A DNA stretch of 64,000 bases, from assembly GCA_029237695.1 (NCBI GenBank), contig CM055265.1:122472834-122536833 (forward strand), in the 5' to 3' direction. The notes beneath the pieces are model-generated. The model worked only from the letters and a program-made list of their open reading frames with translations. It had not been told where the DNA came from and ran no database searches. How positions within the stretch are numbered: position 1 is the stretch's first letter; each line of letters begins with the position of its first letter. Source of the DNA: Conchocele bisecta (Eukaryota; Mollusca; Bivalvia; Lucinida; Thyasiridae). Position numbers and translations under genes: made by a program. This document shows positions 10,860 through 22,520 of the stretch, one piece after another.

Positions 10860-11245
10860 CAAATGACCGCGCTGTAATCGCCGTCATTTACGCCGTCGTT
10901 AATTAAGATATCGATTTTTCGTGAACGGCATCGTGTTTATCGACAAAAGTCCAATCGGGATGCCAATTTTCAGCCCAATCGGAGCACGACATTTACGGCT
11001 TTATTAATTAAGATATCCAATTTTCGTAAACGGCATCGTGTTTTGTTCAGCGACCCGTTTGTTTCACATTTCAACAAAACATGGTTTGACAGCAATGGAA
11101 ATAATTCCAAGGTTCTACCAAACCATGTTGTTGATGTGAACACTGGCAAATAGAACGCAAACAGCAGATGGCAAAATTTAATTCAGCAGTGTAAGTGTTA
11201 AATTGACATTGATCAGCCGTTGTCAATTAGCGTGGCATATGTTCA
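10860..11245. repeat. Right copies of the 9440-10325 repeats
   Basis: Two tandem copies of taattaagatatccaatttt / cgtaaacggcatcgtgttt (10905-10945 and 11008-11045) are followed by 11070-11245, the second copy of 10131-10325. Within it acatggtttgac and ccaaaccatgtt form an imperfect hairpin. Confidence 0.55.
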
Positions 11246-12005
11246 ACTCACATGTTCGCTAAAAAGCGGGCATTAATGTATGATTTAAAACAGCCTACAA
11301 AACCACGCGTTCATGTTTTCATTTATTGAAAATGTATCCTGTGTTCATCATGACGTATTGCGTTAGTTTCTTCTTTACATGGGTGTATCTGTATACTTAG
11401 TGTATCTTGTTCTCTATTTGCAACCGTTTACTTGTGACTTCCAATCTCCCGATAAATCATGTTCCTACTAATTTCCGGACATCACCTATTTTCGTACGCG
11501 TCACGTCACAGTGAAAATATGCTTTTTCTGGTAAACTGTGCGCTATGCGCCTCATTTGAAGAAGTTATGTGATTAGGAAAGTGGCGTACCGTGTAGTACC
11601 AGGACCCTTGTACTGTGTAGCTGTATCTCCCGATGATAAAACACTTCAGTGTCTTGACATGGGTCCACGATACATCAGTACTCTCCACTATATCTGTTAG
11701 TTGTGACAAGTCACATACGTTCACAGCATGCCTACCAATGTTAGTTCGGGACGCCTTACCGATCGATGAACCTTCAATGTGGCTGTGACTGGAGAATAGG
11801 GACTTACGAGTTTTGCGACCATTGTAGATCCAGGTAAGGTCAGCCTGTGCATCCGCACAGTCTGATCAGGTTCTGCACAGTTCGGAACATAGGTAAAACA
11901 GGTGTATTATAATATCATAGCCTCGTTTTCGTATATTATAGATATATGCTAGAGTGCACGTGTATGCATAATATTGCACATGTATCTTCGTACTCAATAA
12001 TAAAC
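11246..12005. other. Non-coding; no gene seen
   Basis: Contains one copy of the dispersed palindromic motif (gcacagtctgatcaggttct, 11855-11874). The minus-strand frame at 11506-11724 shows no recognisable domain. Confidence 0.4.
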
Positions 12006-12013
12006 ATGTACTG

Positions 12014-12105
12014 TGGCTCAGTGGTATCAAAGTGGGAGAAAATCCACACGATTGCAGAAATTGTGTTCATTCTACCTGGTCGAGAGTTCGAACCTCAGTA
12101 AACGC
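12014..12105 (+). repeat. tRNA-like Pol III promoter boxes, probable SINE head or tRNA relic
   Basis: tggctcagtgg (12014-12024) matches an A box. gagttcgaacctc (12086-12098) is close to a B box, and tactg/cagta could close an acceptor-like stem. The boxes are about 70 bp apart, too far for a normal intronless tRNA, and only three T-stem pairs form. It is therefore not called as a working tRNA. Confidence 0.35.
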
Positions 12106-12315
12106 ATTACTTTTCTCGATATTATTGTGTTCTTTTGTATGAGTGGTTGCTGGAGAGGGAAATACGTGAAGCGGCGAGAGCTATCACTATGGCTGTATGA
12201 CCTCAATGTGACATGATCTGCGAGCAAATACTCACAGATTCTTCACTTCATGTAGGCACATATGAAATTTGCATTTAGTTATTTGTTTTCTTAAACGTGA
12301 TACTAGCGTTCTGTT

Positions 12316-13329
12316 CTACATGTGAACTATTTCATATCCATAAGTCCCAGATAATTTCTCTGTAAGGCCGAGAAAGGCATCCACTGCAAGTCGCGGGTGC
12401 CTTCCAAACATCAAGAAAGACGAACTATATCGGGTACATTCATGCTGGGTACAGTTGTATGCGTAAACCATGGGCGCTACATAGGACTTCCAGTGTTGCT
12501 TCTGGTGTTCTTCTAAGGTGCCCAGCATGTTGCACAAGGTGTGATTGAACCTCTCCGTCATCCCATTTCCCATAGGATGGTAAGGCGTTGTTCGACTTTT
12601 CTTCACTCCGGCAATGTTACACTGTTCGTTGATCACTTCGGACTCGAAGTTTCTTCCTTGATCGCTGTGTAGCATGCTAGGAAAGCCATACTACTGGAAA
12701 AAGGAGTCGTAGAGCGCCTTGGCCGTAGTGTGAGCGGTCTGGTTTTTGGTTGGAATGGCATGTGCCAATCTGGTGAATTGATCTGTAATCACGATGACGT
12801 TTTCGTAGCTGCCTTTGGACCTTTCCAGACTGAGGTAATCCATGCATAGGAGTTACATTGGTGTACTGGTTTCAATGTTAACCAGGTTGGCAGTTCTGTT
12901 CGTGGATGGTGTTTTCCTCCTGACACAGTTTTCGCAACATTGTACACGTTCGGCGATCTCCTTGTCCATTCGAGGCCAGAAGAATCGGTCCTTGATCAGG
13001 GAAATGGTTTGATCTCGCCCTTGGTGACCCATCTCTACATGATGTGCTTGAAACGCAAGGTCGCGGTAAGCCAGTGGAAGAACTAGTTGAAGAATCGTCT
13101 CTTCTTGGTGTTGGTACTTCCTGTACAGAACACCATCCTGTACACTCAGCTTATTCCAATGGCCCAGCAGTTTCTGTGTAGCTGTGTCTTCCTGTCGAGT
13201 CTGTTGTCGCGAGGATGTCGCTAAATCCAGTTGTCTCGTCAGTGGGAATGATATCACTGTAGTCAGCTGGGGTGAGTAGCGCGTTGCATTCAACGAGTGG
13301 TACATCACGGGACAGAACTTGGGCTGCAT
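12316..13329 (-). pseudogene. Ty3/Gypsy integrase (broken)
   Basis: Read on the minus strand. The N-terminal HHCC zinc-binding part lies at about 13080-12880 (HVEMGHQ ... CCENCVRRK). The catalytic core contains HSDQGRNFES (second Asp) and GMTERFNHTL (Glu) at 12675-12540, spaced D-35-E as in retroviral integrases. After that come NMLGTL and FLMFGRHPRL, typical of Gypsy elements. The first catalytic Asp should lie in the frame-disrupted stretch 12676-12850. Frameshifts and a stop (near 12690) separate the two halves. In a retrotransposon this enzyme inserts the cDNA; this copy is dead. Confidence 0.85.
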
Positions 13330-13507
13330 GGCAGATGGCCTTTACCGCTTCTGTGAACACCTCTGACACATGTTCATCCCTTTGAGGTAATCTGGACAGA
13401 ACATATGTGTCAGTATTACTTTTCCCGCTCCTGTACACGATGTTGAAGTTGTAGTTTCACAACGCGGCTATCCAGCGATGACAAGTGGCATCCAGTTTGG
13501 CTGATTT

Positions 13508-14065
13508 CTAAACGTATGTTAAAGGATTGTTGTCAGTTCTAACTTCGAATGTATTTCCATACAGGAAGTCATGGAACTTCTCTGTGATGGCCCATTTCAT
13601 CGCCAGGAATTCCAGCTTGTGGGTGGGGTAATTCCGCTCAGCATTCCGGAGGCTTCTACTCGCATAGGCAATGACATTCTCCATGCCATCCTGTTCCTGG
13701 TAGAGGACAGCGCCGAGCCCATCGCCACTGGCATCCGTATGGAGGATAAACGGCTTTGTGTAGTCCGCGTAGGCGACGTTGGGTGGAGTAGTGAGTCGGT
13801 CGATAATGGTATCGAAAGCTGCTTGATGAACATCATTCCAAACCCAGGGAACTGGTTTCTTGGTCTTCTTTGTCTTCTGGTTGGTTGGATGGCCTATCAG
13901 TAGGTCGTTGATTGGTCGGACGATCTTGGAGTAGTCCTTGACGAACCTACGATAATAACCAGCGAAGCCAAGGAATTTCCGGACGTCTTTGATGCTGATT
14001 GGAATAGGCCACTCTTGTATTGCTCTGATCTTCTCGGGATCTGTCTCGCTACCATCGGCGGACAC
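13508..14065 (-). pseudogene. Ty3/Gypsy reverse transcriptase thumb and RNase H
   Basis: A continuous frame of 185 residues. The first part ([30 protein letters not shown]) is the conserved end of the Gypsy reverse transcriptase. The second is RNase H, with [15 protein letters not shown] (first catalytic Asp), the [14 protein letters not shown] Glu region (here [10 protein letters not shown]) and [10 protein letters not shown] (late Asp). All three visible acidic residues are present. It follows the catalytic palm (14181-14660) after a frame break and precedes the integrase. Confidence 0.88.
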
Positions 14066-14660
14066 TATGTGGCCGAGATACTGTCACGCTTTCAACTTGA
14101 GGTGGTGTTGCGGAAGTCTGTGTAATACAGCTTCTAGCTTGGTACAGTGATCTTCAAAGGTCCGCGAAAAGATGATTATATCATCCAGGTAGATGAGACA
14201 ATCTCGAAGGTGTAGATCTCCCATACAAGGTACTCGGGGCATTCGTCAAGCCAATGGCCATTCGGTTGCATTCATAGAAGCCTAATGGTCCCACGCTGAA
14301 GGCGGTCTTGGCCTTGTCTTCTTCCTTCATGGCTAGCCAGTACCCCGAGCGGAGATCTAGTTTGGAGAAGAATCTTGAGCCAGCCAAGGCGTCGATCGTC
14401 TCGTCGATTCGCGGCAAACTGTACGCGTCGCGGGTAGTTCGGACGTTATGACGTCGAAAGTCCAAGCAGAAGCGAAGGCTGCCGTCCTTCTTGCGTACTA
14501 GTACCACGTTCGACGAGAAAGGACTCTGGGATGGACGTATGGCTCCCGCAGCTAACATATCCTTTAGATGCTCACGGACTTCCCTCATACATACCGGGTG
14601 GAATACGCCGGTATGTATCTTTGAACGTTGTGTCATCCGATAGGGTGATTCCATGTTCAA
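14066..14660 (-). pseudogene. Ty3/Gypsy reverse transcriptase fingers and palm
   Basis: The frame at 14660-14181 has LVRKKDGSLRFCLDFRR, YSLPRIDETIDALAGS, FFSKLDLRSGYWLAM and ECNRMAIGLTNAPST, the ordered Gypsy RT blocks. The active-site box LIYLDDIIIFS lies at about 14201-14165 in a different frame, so a frameshift near 14215 separates it. All catalytic residues are therefore visible but not in one frame. It works with the RNase H and integrase segments downstream on the same strand. Confidence 0.88.
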
Positions 14661-14740
14661 CTATGTCCGTGCATCCCAGGTCGGTAATTTCTGCTGAATA
14701 CATGCGTCCACTTGCCGATCAGAGTCTTGGCTTGCTGATT

Positions 14741-15300
14741 TTACTCCTCCGTTAAGCAATCTGAGTCCACTTTGATGCCAACGGACTCAAAGTTCTGGTC
14801 GGTTGTTTCCGGTGTCTGTGACGACGAACATTCCTCTGGATCCCAGCTGCGTAGAACCTTCGCTGCCTGAATTTCACAAAGTGATGCCTTTGGTGAAATG
14901 GTCAGGACTTTGGCAGAGATGTTACAGATACGCACTAGTATCCTAACCATGTTGGCCGACGAGTTGATGGAGACTACTCGTGGACAAACTGTTAGGCATC
15001 CATGTAGCTTATTCCCCTGTTCTGTGACAACAGTTCCAGAAATGTCGCCCTTCCGTACTAGTCCTGAGACTATCACAGTTTCCTGTGGTTTCACGGAAAT
15101 GGGTCCCTTGTTTGTGGATCTGGCTACCCCAATGCTTCTAACACCGGACTCCATCGATGTGAATGCCATGTTCCACACATCTGGTACATCGGTCCTGTTG
15201 TCACATGTCTCCATGCACTGTCGTATCAGGTTCGTCCCGATGATCACTGGTACCCCATTGTTGTACCCGGTATTCGGTACTACAAGACATGTATCATGGT
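14741..15300 (-). pseudogene. Ty3/Gypsy protease C-terminal end and linker
   Basis: A 168-residue frame beginning near MIIGTNLIRQC. The IIGTNL phrase is the usual end of the Gypsy retropepsin, followed by a beta-rich linker (PQETVIVSGLVRKGD) leading into reverse transcriptase. The reading continues upstream to about 15300 (a short GVPV-like lead), where homology stops. The catalytic DSG and gag are absent, so the element is 5'-truncated. I could not see long terminal repeats on either side. Confidence 0.7.
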
Positions 15301-17195
15301 CTACACTGTTCAGTATTTATTTATTGAAACACCCGTCTTGTTTTTCACAAAGAGTTTCGACTGTTATCATGGTTATATCGCTGCGTGGTGTATGCAAGGA
15401 ACTAAACTTACGACATACATGATAAAGCCTATATACCATAAGCCTGGGTCATAAGTACACTGTATTCTATAATTTGCTACTAGTTGGGTTATATCATGTG
15501 ACCTCATTGACCAATTGCTGTCCAGTGGGGCGAAATATGGTTTTTGCTGAACAGCCAATCATATTAGGCCACACTTAATGGCTAGGTGATCCAGTAACAC
15601 TGGCAAGACTGACACATTTGAATGTGCCGCCTGTAATAATCCGCAATCGCATGCACACATTACTTCGTTTTAACAGGTGAAGTAAACTGTTAGCTGAAAC
15701 AACAATTATATGACCAGCATAGGCTCAGAAGGATCAGCTGGTCGTTTTTCGGTAATCAAACATCTATGGCTGTATGAGCACACTTCCGGAAAGTAAATCT
15801 GCCCAAAACTTCCAAGTTCATGATCAGGAAAAACAATAATTCTCAGATAACTTGAAATTCGGCAAGGTTTTTATTATTTTTAGCAGAATATGTTGATTAT
15901 TTCATTAGTTCGTTTCTACTCAAATTCTGTGATATTTTGTAAACAATGCCATGTCATGTTTAGTAACATACTTTGTTCATTTGTCCATGAAGGTATAAAT
16001 GTGTCACATATTTCCGCAGCCAATTGCAATGTATTCAAACATTCTCTCAATTGTCCATGAGCCTGATCCAAATGATATATTATTATATGATGTATAAGTA
16101 ATTAGTAAGTAAAGTTACGACCTGTGTAGTGACTGATCAAGTGACATCCCCTACGAGTGATAAAGATCTAGTGTGTGTTAGAAGCGTGCAATGTGATTAA
16201 ATGGCTGAATGAAAATCAGTGTAGAGTCTATAATGGTCGCAAAATCATTTAGCCAATTTATCCAATCAAAAATACCTTTTATGACATTTATCATTATCCA
16301 ACATCCCAGAGGCTGTCTCTGACATGAGGTGTTACCAATACAACCCAAATTTTATTATTTGCAGTGGAATCAAACGAGAACCCGGCATGTGTGGAATTTG
16401 TTGTTTTAAGGATTATAAACGGGAACATTGTCAATAGCCCGCGGACGTTAACTGGACTTGCATGACTGATTACGACTGCACGCGTATATTCAGTTGTTAA
16501 TGTGGTAAATATAACGACTTATGTGGCAAATTCCAACACTTTAACCGCAGGAGGGGTTAGGGGCTGACATTTACTTTCCAGCTGTATATGTCAGAAAGTG
16601 GCTCATTGCATGTGCGACCTGTTATAAGGCTGCTAGCAGACAGGCACATACACTGGCCACATAATTATAACATAAGCCATACTTTTAATTACAGCATCAG
16701 TCTAATCCTGCAGCTGACAAACAGATAGCTTGTCAGATATTGCACATGCCCTCAATCGGACCAGGTGGGACTATGCTTTCAAGTAATTTAGTCATTGAAC
16801 AAAAACTACATATTAAATCTCAGTGTGAACATTGACTTGTTGTGTATGCCTTAATATTTATTTGTATAGTATGATTGTGTCAGTCAGCTGATTGCGTTAA
16901 ATGACATAATTTAAATTTCAGCTAGTAAATTTGCATATCGACTTCCCGCTAACAAATGAGGGCATTTGTTTTAAAAAAAATATTCTGATCCCCATGTACC
17001 CTAAATCGTCGCATCAAACCCATTGATTAAATGGATATAGGCCGATCATATACGCATTATATTTAAAATTACAAATATTACGTCCTAGTTTCAAATTGTG
17101 TTGATTATGATGTAATAAAACATTTTCAAAAGACAAATATGTTTTAATTTTATATACCTATCTGAAGCTTTACAAACGCAACTTAAATTGACTGC
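15301..17195. other. Non-coding stretch, no gene recognised
   Basis: AT-rich sequence with no convincing ORF, no clear tandem repeat and no recognised mobile element. Short minus-strand frames near 15373-15558 show no domain. Confidence 0.4.
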
Positions 17196-17900
17196 TAATT
17201 GTATCCCCCGGACTCCGTCGGGGGATACTATGGATTTGACAGCGGGCCGCGTCCGCGTCCGCGTCCGCGTCCGCCGCAGACACTTCTTGTCCGGAGCATA
17301 ACTCGAACACCCTTTGGAATATTTTCATGAAACTTCACACATGCATAGACCACGACGACCCGAAGGTGTGTCGCGCACAAGAATGACAACTCTTGCATAG
17401 CTAATTTTTTAGTTATCTCCCTTTTTTTGTTTCGCGCACTGATTTCGTGTCCGGAGCATAACTCGACCCCCTTTGGAATATTTTCATGAAACTTCACACA
17501 TGCATAGACCACGACCCGAAGGTGTGTCTCGCACAAGAATGACAACTGTTGCATAGCTAATTTTTTAGTTATCTCCCTTTTTTGTTTCGCGCACTGATTG
17601 ACCATAACTCGACCACCCTTTGGAATATTTTTATGAAACATTCAATTACACCACGAACCGAAGGTGTGTCGTGCACAAGAATGACAACTCTTGCATAGCT
17701 AATTTTTTAGTTATCTCCCTTTTTTGTTTTTGCGCACTGATTTCCTGTCCGGAGCATAACTCGACCACCCTTTGGAATATTTTCATGAAACTTTACACAT
17801 GCATAGACCACGACCCGGAGGTGTGTCGCGCACAAGAATGACAACTCTTGCGTAGCTAATTTTTTAGTTATCTCCCTTTTTTGTTTTGCGCACTCTACAA
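17196..17900 (+). mobile_element. Pearl/HINE-like element D with four ~153 bp monomers
   Basis: The left end is a hairpin, tatcccccg-gactccgt-cgggggata (17203-17228), followed by a (cgcgtc)n tract (17243-17276). Four monomers starting gtccggagcataactcg follow at 17289, 17449, about 17600 (degenerate) and 17747. Each includes ccctttggaatattttcatg and ttttttagttatctccc. The frame read across it on the minus strand (17228-17641) is repetitive and is not a gene. Confidence 0.75.
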
Positions 17901-18317
17901 ACTGGACAATAATGCATGAAGACCCGTTTTCTCGTGTGCTATGTACACCTTACCTGTAGAGAGAACAATAGAGACTGGGAGAACCATTCACCTGTCCATG
18001 TGCTAGCATGTGCTAGCATGTGCAAATGTCCAGTCTTGACCACTCTTGACCACATGTAATTTATACAGGTAAATTACTACATTGGATATTACATTTCCGT
18101 AAACTGTGTGGAAAATATTGTGGCATTATGTGGACCTGTGCAGATATATGTAGATAAATATAGGACTATTAAAAAAAAAATCTGGGCTCCAGTAGCAAGC
18201 ATTATTATTTTTAATTTGTAAACTTTTATTTCCATTTTTTTTTTTCATTTTATTTTTCAAATTCTTTTTCAATTTTTGTCTAGTAGCATAAGGTCGTAAG
18301 TGCTATATACAGACTAT

Positions 18318-18406
18318 TATCATATAATAAAACAAATATTGACTAGTGAGCCATAGAATATAATCTGATATTCTATGGCTCACTAGTCAATAATTGTATT
18401 ATATGT
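18318..18406. repeat. Perfect 25 bp-arm hairpin with imperfect extension
   Basis: 18337-18361 and 18368-18392 are exact reverse complements (core gactagtgagccatagaata) around a 6-base loop, aatctg. The pairing continues outward with small gaps (catataataaaac / tgtattatatg), giving arms of about 40 bp. It may be the terminus of a foldback element or a hairpin-RNA source. Confidence 0.8.
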
Positions 18407-18479
18407 TCGGGCCAGTGAAAATCGCTTTCGGGCCCAGACTCGTCGAGGTCAAGGCGGGACAAGGCGAGGCATCTGATTC

Positions 18480-18666
18480 CGCGGAATTCTTGTTTACTTA
18501 TCTCCCTTTGTTGTTTCGTGCTCTGATTTTGTATCCAGAGCATAACTCGAACACCCTTTGGAATATTTTTATGCCTCACCACGATAGTGGAGGGGGAATT
18601 TAGTGTTACCCTTGTCCGTCCGTCCGTCCGTCCGCACACACGAATGGGTACTTGTTGTAAGCGTAC
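18480..18666 (+). mobile_element. Partial D monomer followed by the start of another pearl-like element, cut by the gap
   Basis: 18495-18574 is one monomer of element D (cttatctccctttgttgttt ... ccctttggaatatttttatg). A new left end follows: ccacgatagtgg hairpin (18578-18589) and a (gtcc)n tract (18612-18640). The rest lies in the gap. Confidence 0.55.
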
Positions 18667-19166
18667 NNNNNNNNNNNNNNNNNNNNNNNNNNNNNNNNNN
18701 NNNNNNNNNNNNNNNNNNNNNNNNNNNNNNNNNNNNNNNNNNNNNNNNNNNNNNNNNNNNNNNNNNNNNNNNNNNNNNNNNNNNNNNNNNNNNNNNNNNN
18801 NNNNNNNNNNNNNNNNNNNNNNNNNNNNNNNNNNNNNNNNNNNNNNNNNNNNNNNNNNNNNNNNNNNNNNNNNNNNNNNNNNNNNNNNNNNNNNNNNNNN
18901 NNNNNNNNNNNNNNNNNNNNNNNNNNNNNNNNNNNNNNNNNNNNNNNNNNNNNNNNNNNNNNNNNNNNNNNNNNNNNNNNNNNNNNNNNNNNNNNNNNNN
19001 NNNNNNNNNNNNNNNNNNNNNNNNNNNNNNNNNNNNNNNNNNNNNNNNNNNNNNNNNNNNNNNNNNNNNNNNNNNNNNNNNNNNNNNNNNNNNNNNNNNN
19101 NNNNNNNNNNNNNNNNNNNNNNNNNNNNNNNNNNNNNNNNNNNNNNNNNNNNNNNNNNNNNNNNNN
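18667..19166. other. Assembly gap, 500 N
   Basis: Exactly 500 N, so the size is probably a placeholder. The adjacency of the satellite on its left and the integrase on its right is not proven by sequence. ORFs spanning it are artefacts. Confidence 0.98.
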
Positions 19167-19169
19167 CAA

Positions 19170-19998
19170 TATTCCGCGCCCGAAATTCGACATGCCGGTG
19201 CCGAACCAAGTTCACCAAGTGGATCTCCCGTTTCTCCCTCACGATCGCGTCGGTCGCAAGACGTACAAGTACGCACTGACAATCGTTGACGTAGCGAGTC
19301 GTTATAAGGGGGCTGAGCCGTTGGCCACTAAAGAGTCTAAGGAGGTGGCCGAGGCTCTTTCCCGAATATATAAGAGGAGTCCTCTCAAATGACCGAATCT
19401 TCCCCAGGTCGATGCCGGCCGCGAGTTCATGGGCGCGGTCTCTCATCTATTGTCTAAGCACGACGTTTCTGTCAGACGCGGCCGCGTCAACATCCACCGA
19501 GACCAGGGAATCGTGGAGCGGTTCAATCGAACCCTGGCTGAGAGACTGTTCGGACACCAATACGCCAAAGAACTTGTAGACCCTCATTCACGATCGACCG
19601 CGAGGGTGGCCAGACTGCCCGCCGTGGTCTCCGCACTGAACGGAGAGGTGACCAGATTGATAGGTAAGAAGCCTGTAGATGCTAACAAGTTTAAAAGGGT
19701 GACGAGCAAGCGCTCTGCCGTCTCGCGCGGGCGACCCGTTGGTTTAGAGGAGCAACGGCTTCCATCGGATATTGACGTCCGGTACCTCTATCAACCGGGA
19801 GAGCTCGAAGGTGGCAGCCGCCGCGCGACTGATCCCGTGTGGTCTCTCAATGTTTATCATCTAGATCGATCTATTACCAAACCTGATGAGCCCGTGCTCT
19901 ACTATTTGGATGATGGGCCATCTCGAGGGTTTGTTCGCGAAGAACTTCTTATGGTGCCTTCTGACACCCAGCTACCCCCGGATCGTCAGAGTCTTTAG
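19170..19998 (+). pseudogene. Polinton/adintovirus-type DDE integrase (GC-rich)
   Basis: One reading frame with a single in-frame TGA at 19390-19392. The retroviral-like core is visible: first Asp in HQVDLPF (19222), second Asp in QVDAGREFMG (19411), and Glu in GIVERFNRTLAERLF (19516), with about 34 residues between the last two. The C-terminal part (ALNGEVTRLIGKKP ... DPVWSLNVYHL) is of the chromodomain/SH3-like type seen in Polinton integrases. The N-terminal zinc finger would lie in the gap. Codons are GC-rich, unlike the AT-rich polymerase that follows tail-to-tail 44 bp away, and like the polymerase piece at 23485-25045. In an active element it would insert the linear DNA; here one nonsense codon and the missing N terminus prevent that. 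Confidence 0.75.
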
Positions 19999-20041
19999 AT
20001 TACTAATTTTCTTAATTTTTTCAAAATTATTAATTAAATCA

Positions 20042-22520
20042 TTAGAGAGGTTCTGTATGTATTCCGTCTGGTAACACGCGTCTTTTATCGTAGTATGCCA
20101 AGAGTCCTATTTTTTGTTGACAGTACGTTTTCATAACGCCGTCTTTCATTTTAAATTCTCTATTTTGTGCTACATCTATAATGTGTTTTCCATCTTCTGT
20201 AGTTTCACTTAGTACTCGTTTATATCTATCCCAATTTAAATTGTTAGTTCTCTTGGACATTCCTTTCGCAGAGTTTTTATTAATTAATTCTTTAGAATTA
20301 TCAAAATTAGTTGAATTAATTTTTTCTACAAAATAACACTTACTAGATAACGCTATCGCCCTATCTCCGCTAAATTCCATTTTGAAAAGTCCGGGCTCTC
20401 TTTCGCTCCATTTATCCCAAGCCAACCATTTCTTTTTTTCTTTTCAAAACTCGTCTAGTAAGTTAGGTCTAATCAATTTCCTCTATCGTTTTTCCACTAA
20501 CTCCTATATACATACTATCTGTATCCATCTGTATTAATTCAAAGTCTTCTCTTTTTACGTATTTGTCTATAAATTCGTAGCAAAATTAATAAACATTCTC
20601 AATTTTAGCTGTTGATAAACCGCTATTCCACAATGGAATGGTCTCTTTACCGCACACCTGGGTTTTCTTGAAGATATTTCGTACGCATCTCCTATCTATT
20701 CCAAATCGTCAAAGAATGCAGATCTTAATGCTTTGTCAACACAGGTTTCGTTGTGTGTATATGTCGTATTTAAATGTCTCTCCGTTGCCTCTATCATTTT
20801 TCCACAACACGAGTTTCCTAATAATTTCATTATGTCGGCTACTGGTTTCTTATTTGGTTCTACATCACCTGTTCGTCTTGCGGCTGTAACTTCTTTTGCG
20901 AACCATTCGAATGGTTTTCCGCTAATATAATCTATAACACGATGAACTCCAGTTATTTTTTCTAGGCCGTGTTTTAAATACCATTTCAACAGTGGCGCGT
21001 ACAGCAATACTTTAGTGGCGGTCATAGATCCCACCAATTTATTTCCATCTCCTCTTGTTCGAACAGTATCTTTTAAATAGTTTAACATGTGTGTGGGAAC
21101 TTCATCAACCTCTACTTCTCTGTTTATAAATATTGGGGACATTTCAGAAAACTTATCTTTTAAGATGTGTGGAACTTCTATATCCACCTCCGCAAACCCA
21201 AACCAGTCTCCAGATAAAACTCTTTTACAAAACTTTTTAATAAATTTAGGGTTATGTGGTGTATCTATATGGTGTATAGTTTCTCTCCCACACGGCATCT
21301 CTTTATTTAACGTAGATAAATATAACGCGTTTGCATCGTACCCCAAAACAGCCTTGCAAGGTTTGGAACCCACTCTAATGTTTGAAACACCAGCTTCTGC
21401 ATATCGTGTAAATACTATTGATGGACCGCCAACTAGAGCGTCCTTCATCATTTCGTATGTTTCTTCTTTTGGTGCATATATAGCATCCTCCGGTATAATC
21501 GTCTTTGAAGATTTTTGTTCTTTAATGGTTCCTCTCAATAAATATTGTATAGCTACTCCAGGTAGTGTTACCGCATCTTTGAAAATATCCACACCTCTGT
21601 GTTTATAAAATTCACACATTTTTTCCACCGCTTCTAGGAACGGTGCTACATTTAAATCGTTATAATATTTCAACCAATCTCTGAAAGTTTTCATATTATT
21701 TTCTTCGAAAATTCTACGACATTTACTTAATTCTGTTTCATCTATTAACATTTTCCCAGATAGTTTGGAATACCAATTCTCTATATCCGGTAGTCCTGGG
21801 TAATCCAGTTTGTCTGGAGAATCGAACCACTCATAAGGAAAGAAAGATTTCTGTCCTTTGCAATTCGTAGGCTTTTATCCAACTATCGTAACTTACACCA
21901 GGTCCTAGATAAAGTATAACATCAAGAAATCTAAACTCTGGAGTAAATAGAAATATTGTTGCGTTTGCACGTTTTCCGACCATTACTTTCTTTGTTGTTG
22001 ATGCCAGTTCGTCTACTAGGTATTTCTGTATTAAGTTTATATCGTACTTACTGCTGTTAAAACCTATAACCGGTACTTGCTCTATCCACTGTTCGATCTT
22101 GGCGATTTGGTTTTTACGTAAATGTTCTGTATTAAACCCATATCTTGACCACACTTCTTCTCTTATAGCTTTTCCCCTGACTTTCAAATCTCTTACGAAT
22201 TTTTCTATAAGTTTTGCGGGATCTTTATCACAAATATGAGTTACTGTTCCTGAGAAATTATCTCCTGTTACTAACGCTTACCGGAACGTGCTCGGCTTCG
22301 TACTCTAGATTATTACCGAGAGTTTCAAATTCTGGGTTGAGATATGCCTCAAAATCGTATACTATCTGATATGGATAAAGAGTAGTGTCGCAACCGATCT
22401 TTATGTCTTTACCCGTTCTTAGAAATTCGCATTCCCACATAACTACTAGGTTGAATTCTTTGCTTCTTCTAATAAATGTATCTCTTCTCATAGTGGATGC
22501 GCGTTCTTCTTTTCTATGCT
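20042..22520 (-). pseudogene. Polinton-type protein-primed DNA polymerase B, exonuclease and palm, AT-rich (copy 2)
   Basis: On the minus strand from 22520 to 20042, in at least three frames. Exonuclease I motif VYDFEAYL is near 22356; exonuclease II-like VIGFNSSKYDINLIQKYL is near 22080. Polymerase motif A GYDANALYLS is near 21340, motif B KLLGNSCCGK near 20827, and motif C MDTDSMYIG near 20528. Motif C is out of frame with A and B. The C-terminal part (20425-20042) reads WDKWSEREPGLFKMEF and continues to PDGIHTEPL. The family copies linear Polinton/virus genomes from a protein primer. Frame changes occur near 22200, 21800, 20650 and 20430. The N terminus is cut at 22520 by a LINE; the matching upstream part survives at 1-1720. 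An intact gene would be about 1,100 codons or more. Confidence 0.85.

Noticed and set aside
12014..12105. Functional tRNA gene
   Set aside because: The box spacing is too great and the T and D arms do not fold properly.
12316..15300. LTRs flanking the Gypsy remnant
   Set aside because: No direct repeats with TG...CA ends were found on either side by reading. The element seems truncated at both ends.
17228..17641. 137-codon minus-strand ORF rich in GRGRG and repeated FHENIPKGV
   Set aside because: It is a reading of the pearl-like element D monomers and its cgcgtc microsatellite.
18373..19446. Several long ORFs on both strands spanning the N block
   Set aside because: They are open only because the 500 N carry no stops. 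The real signal right of the gap is the integrase.
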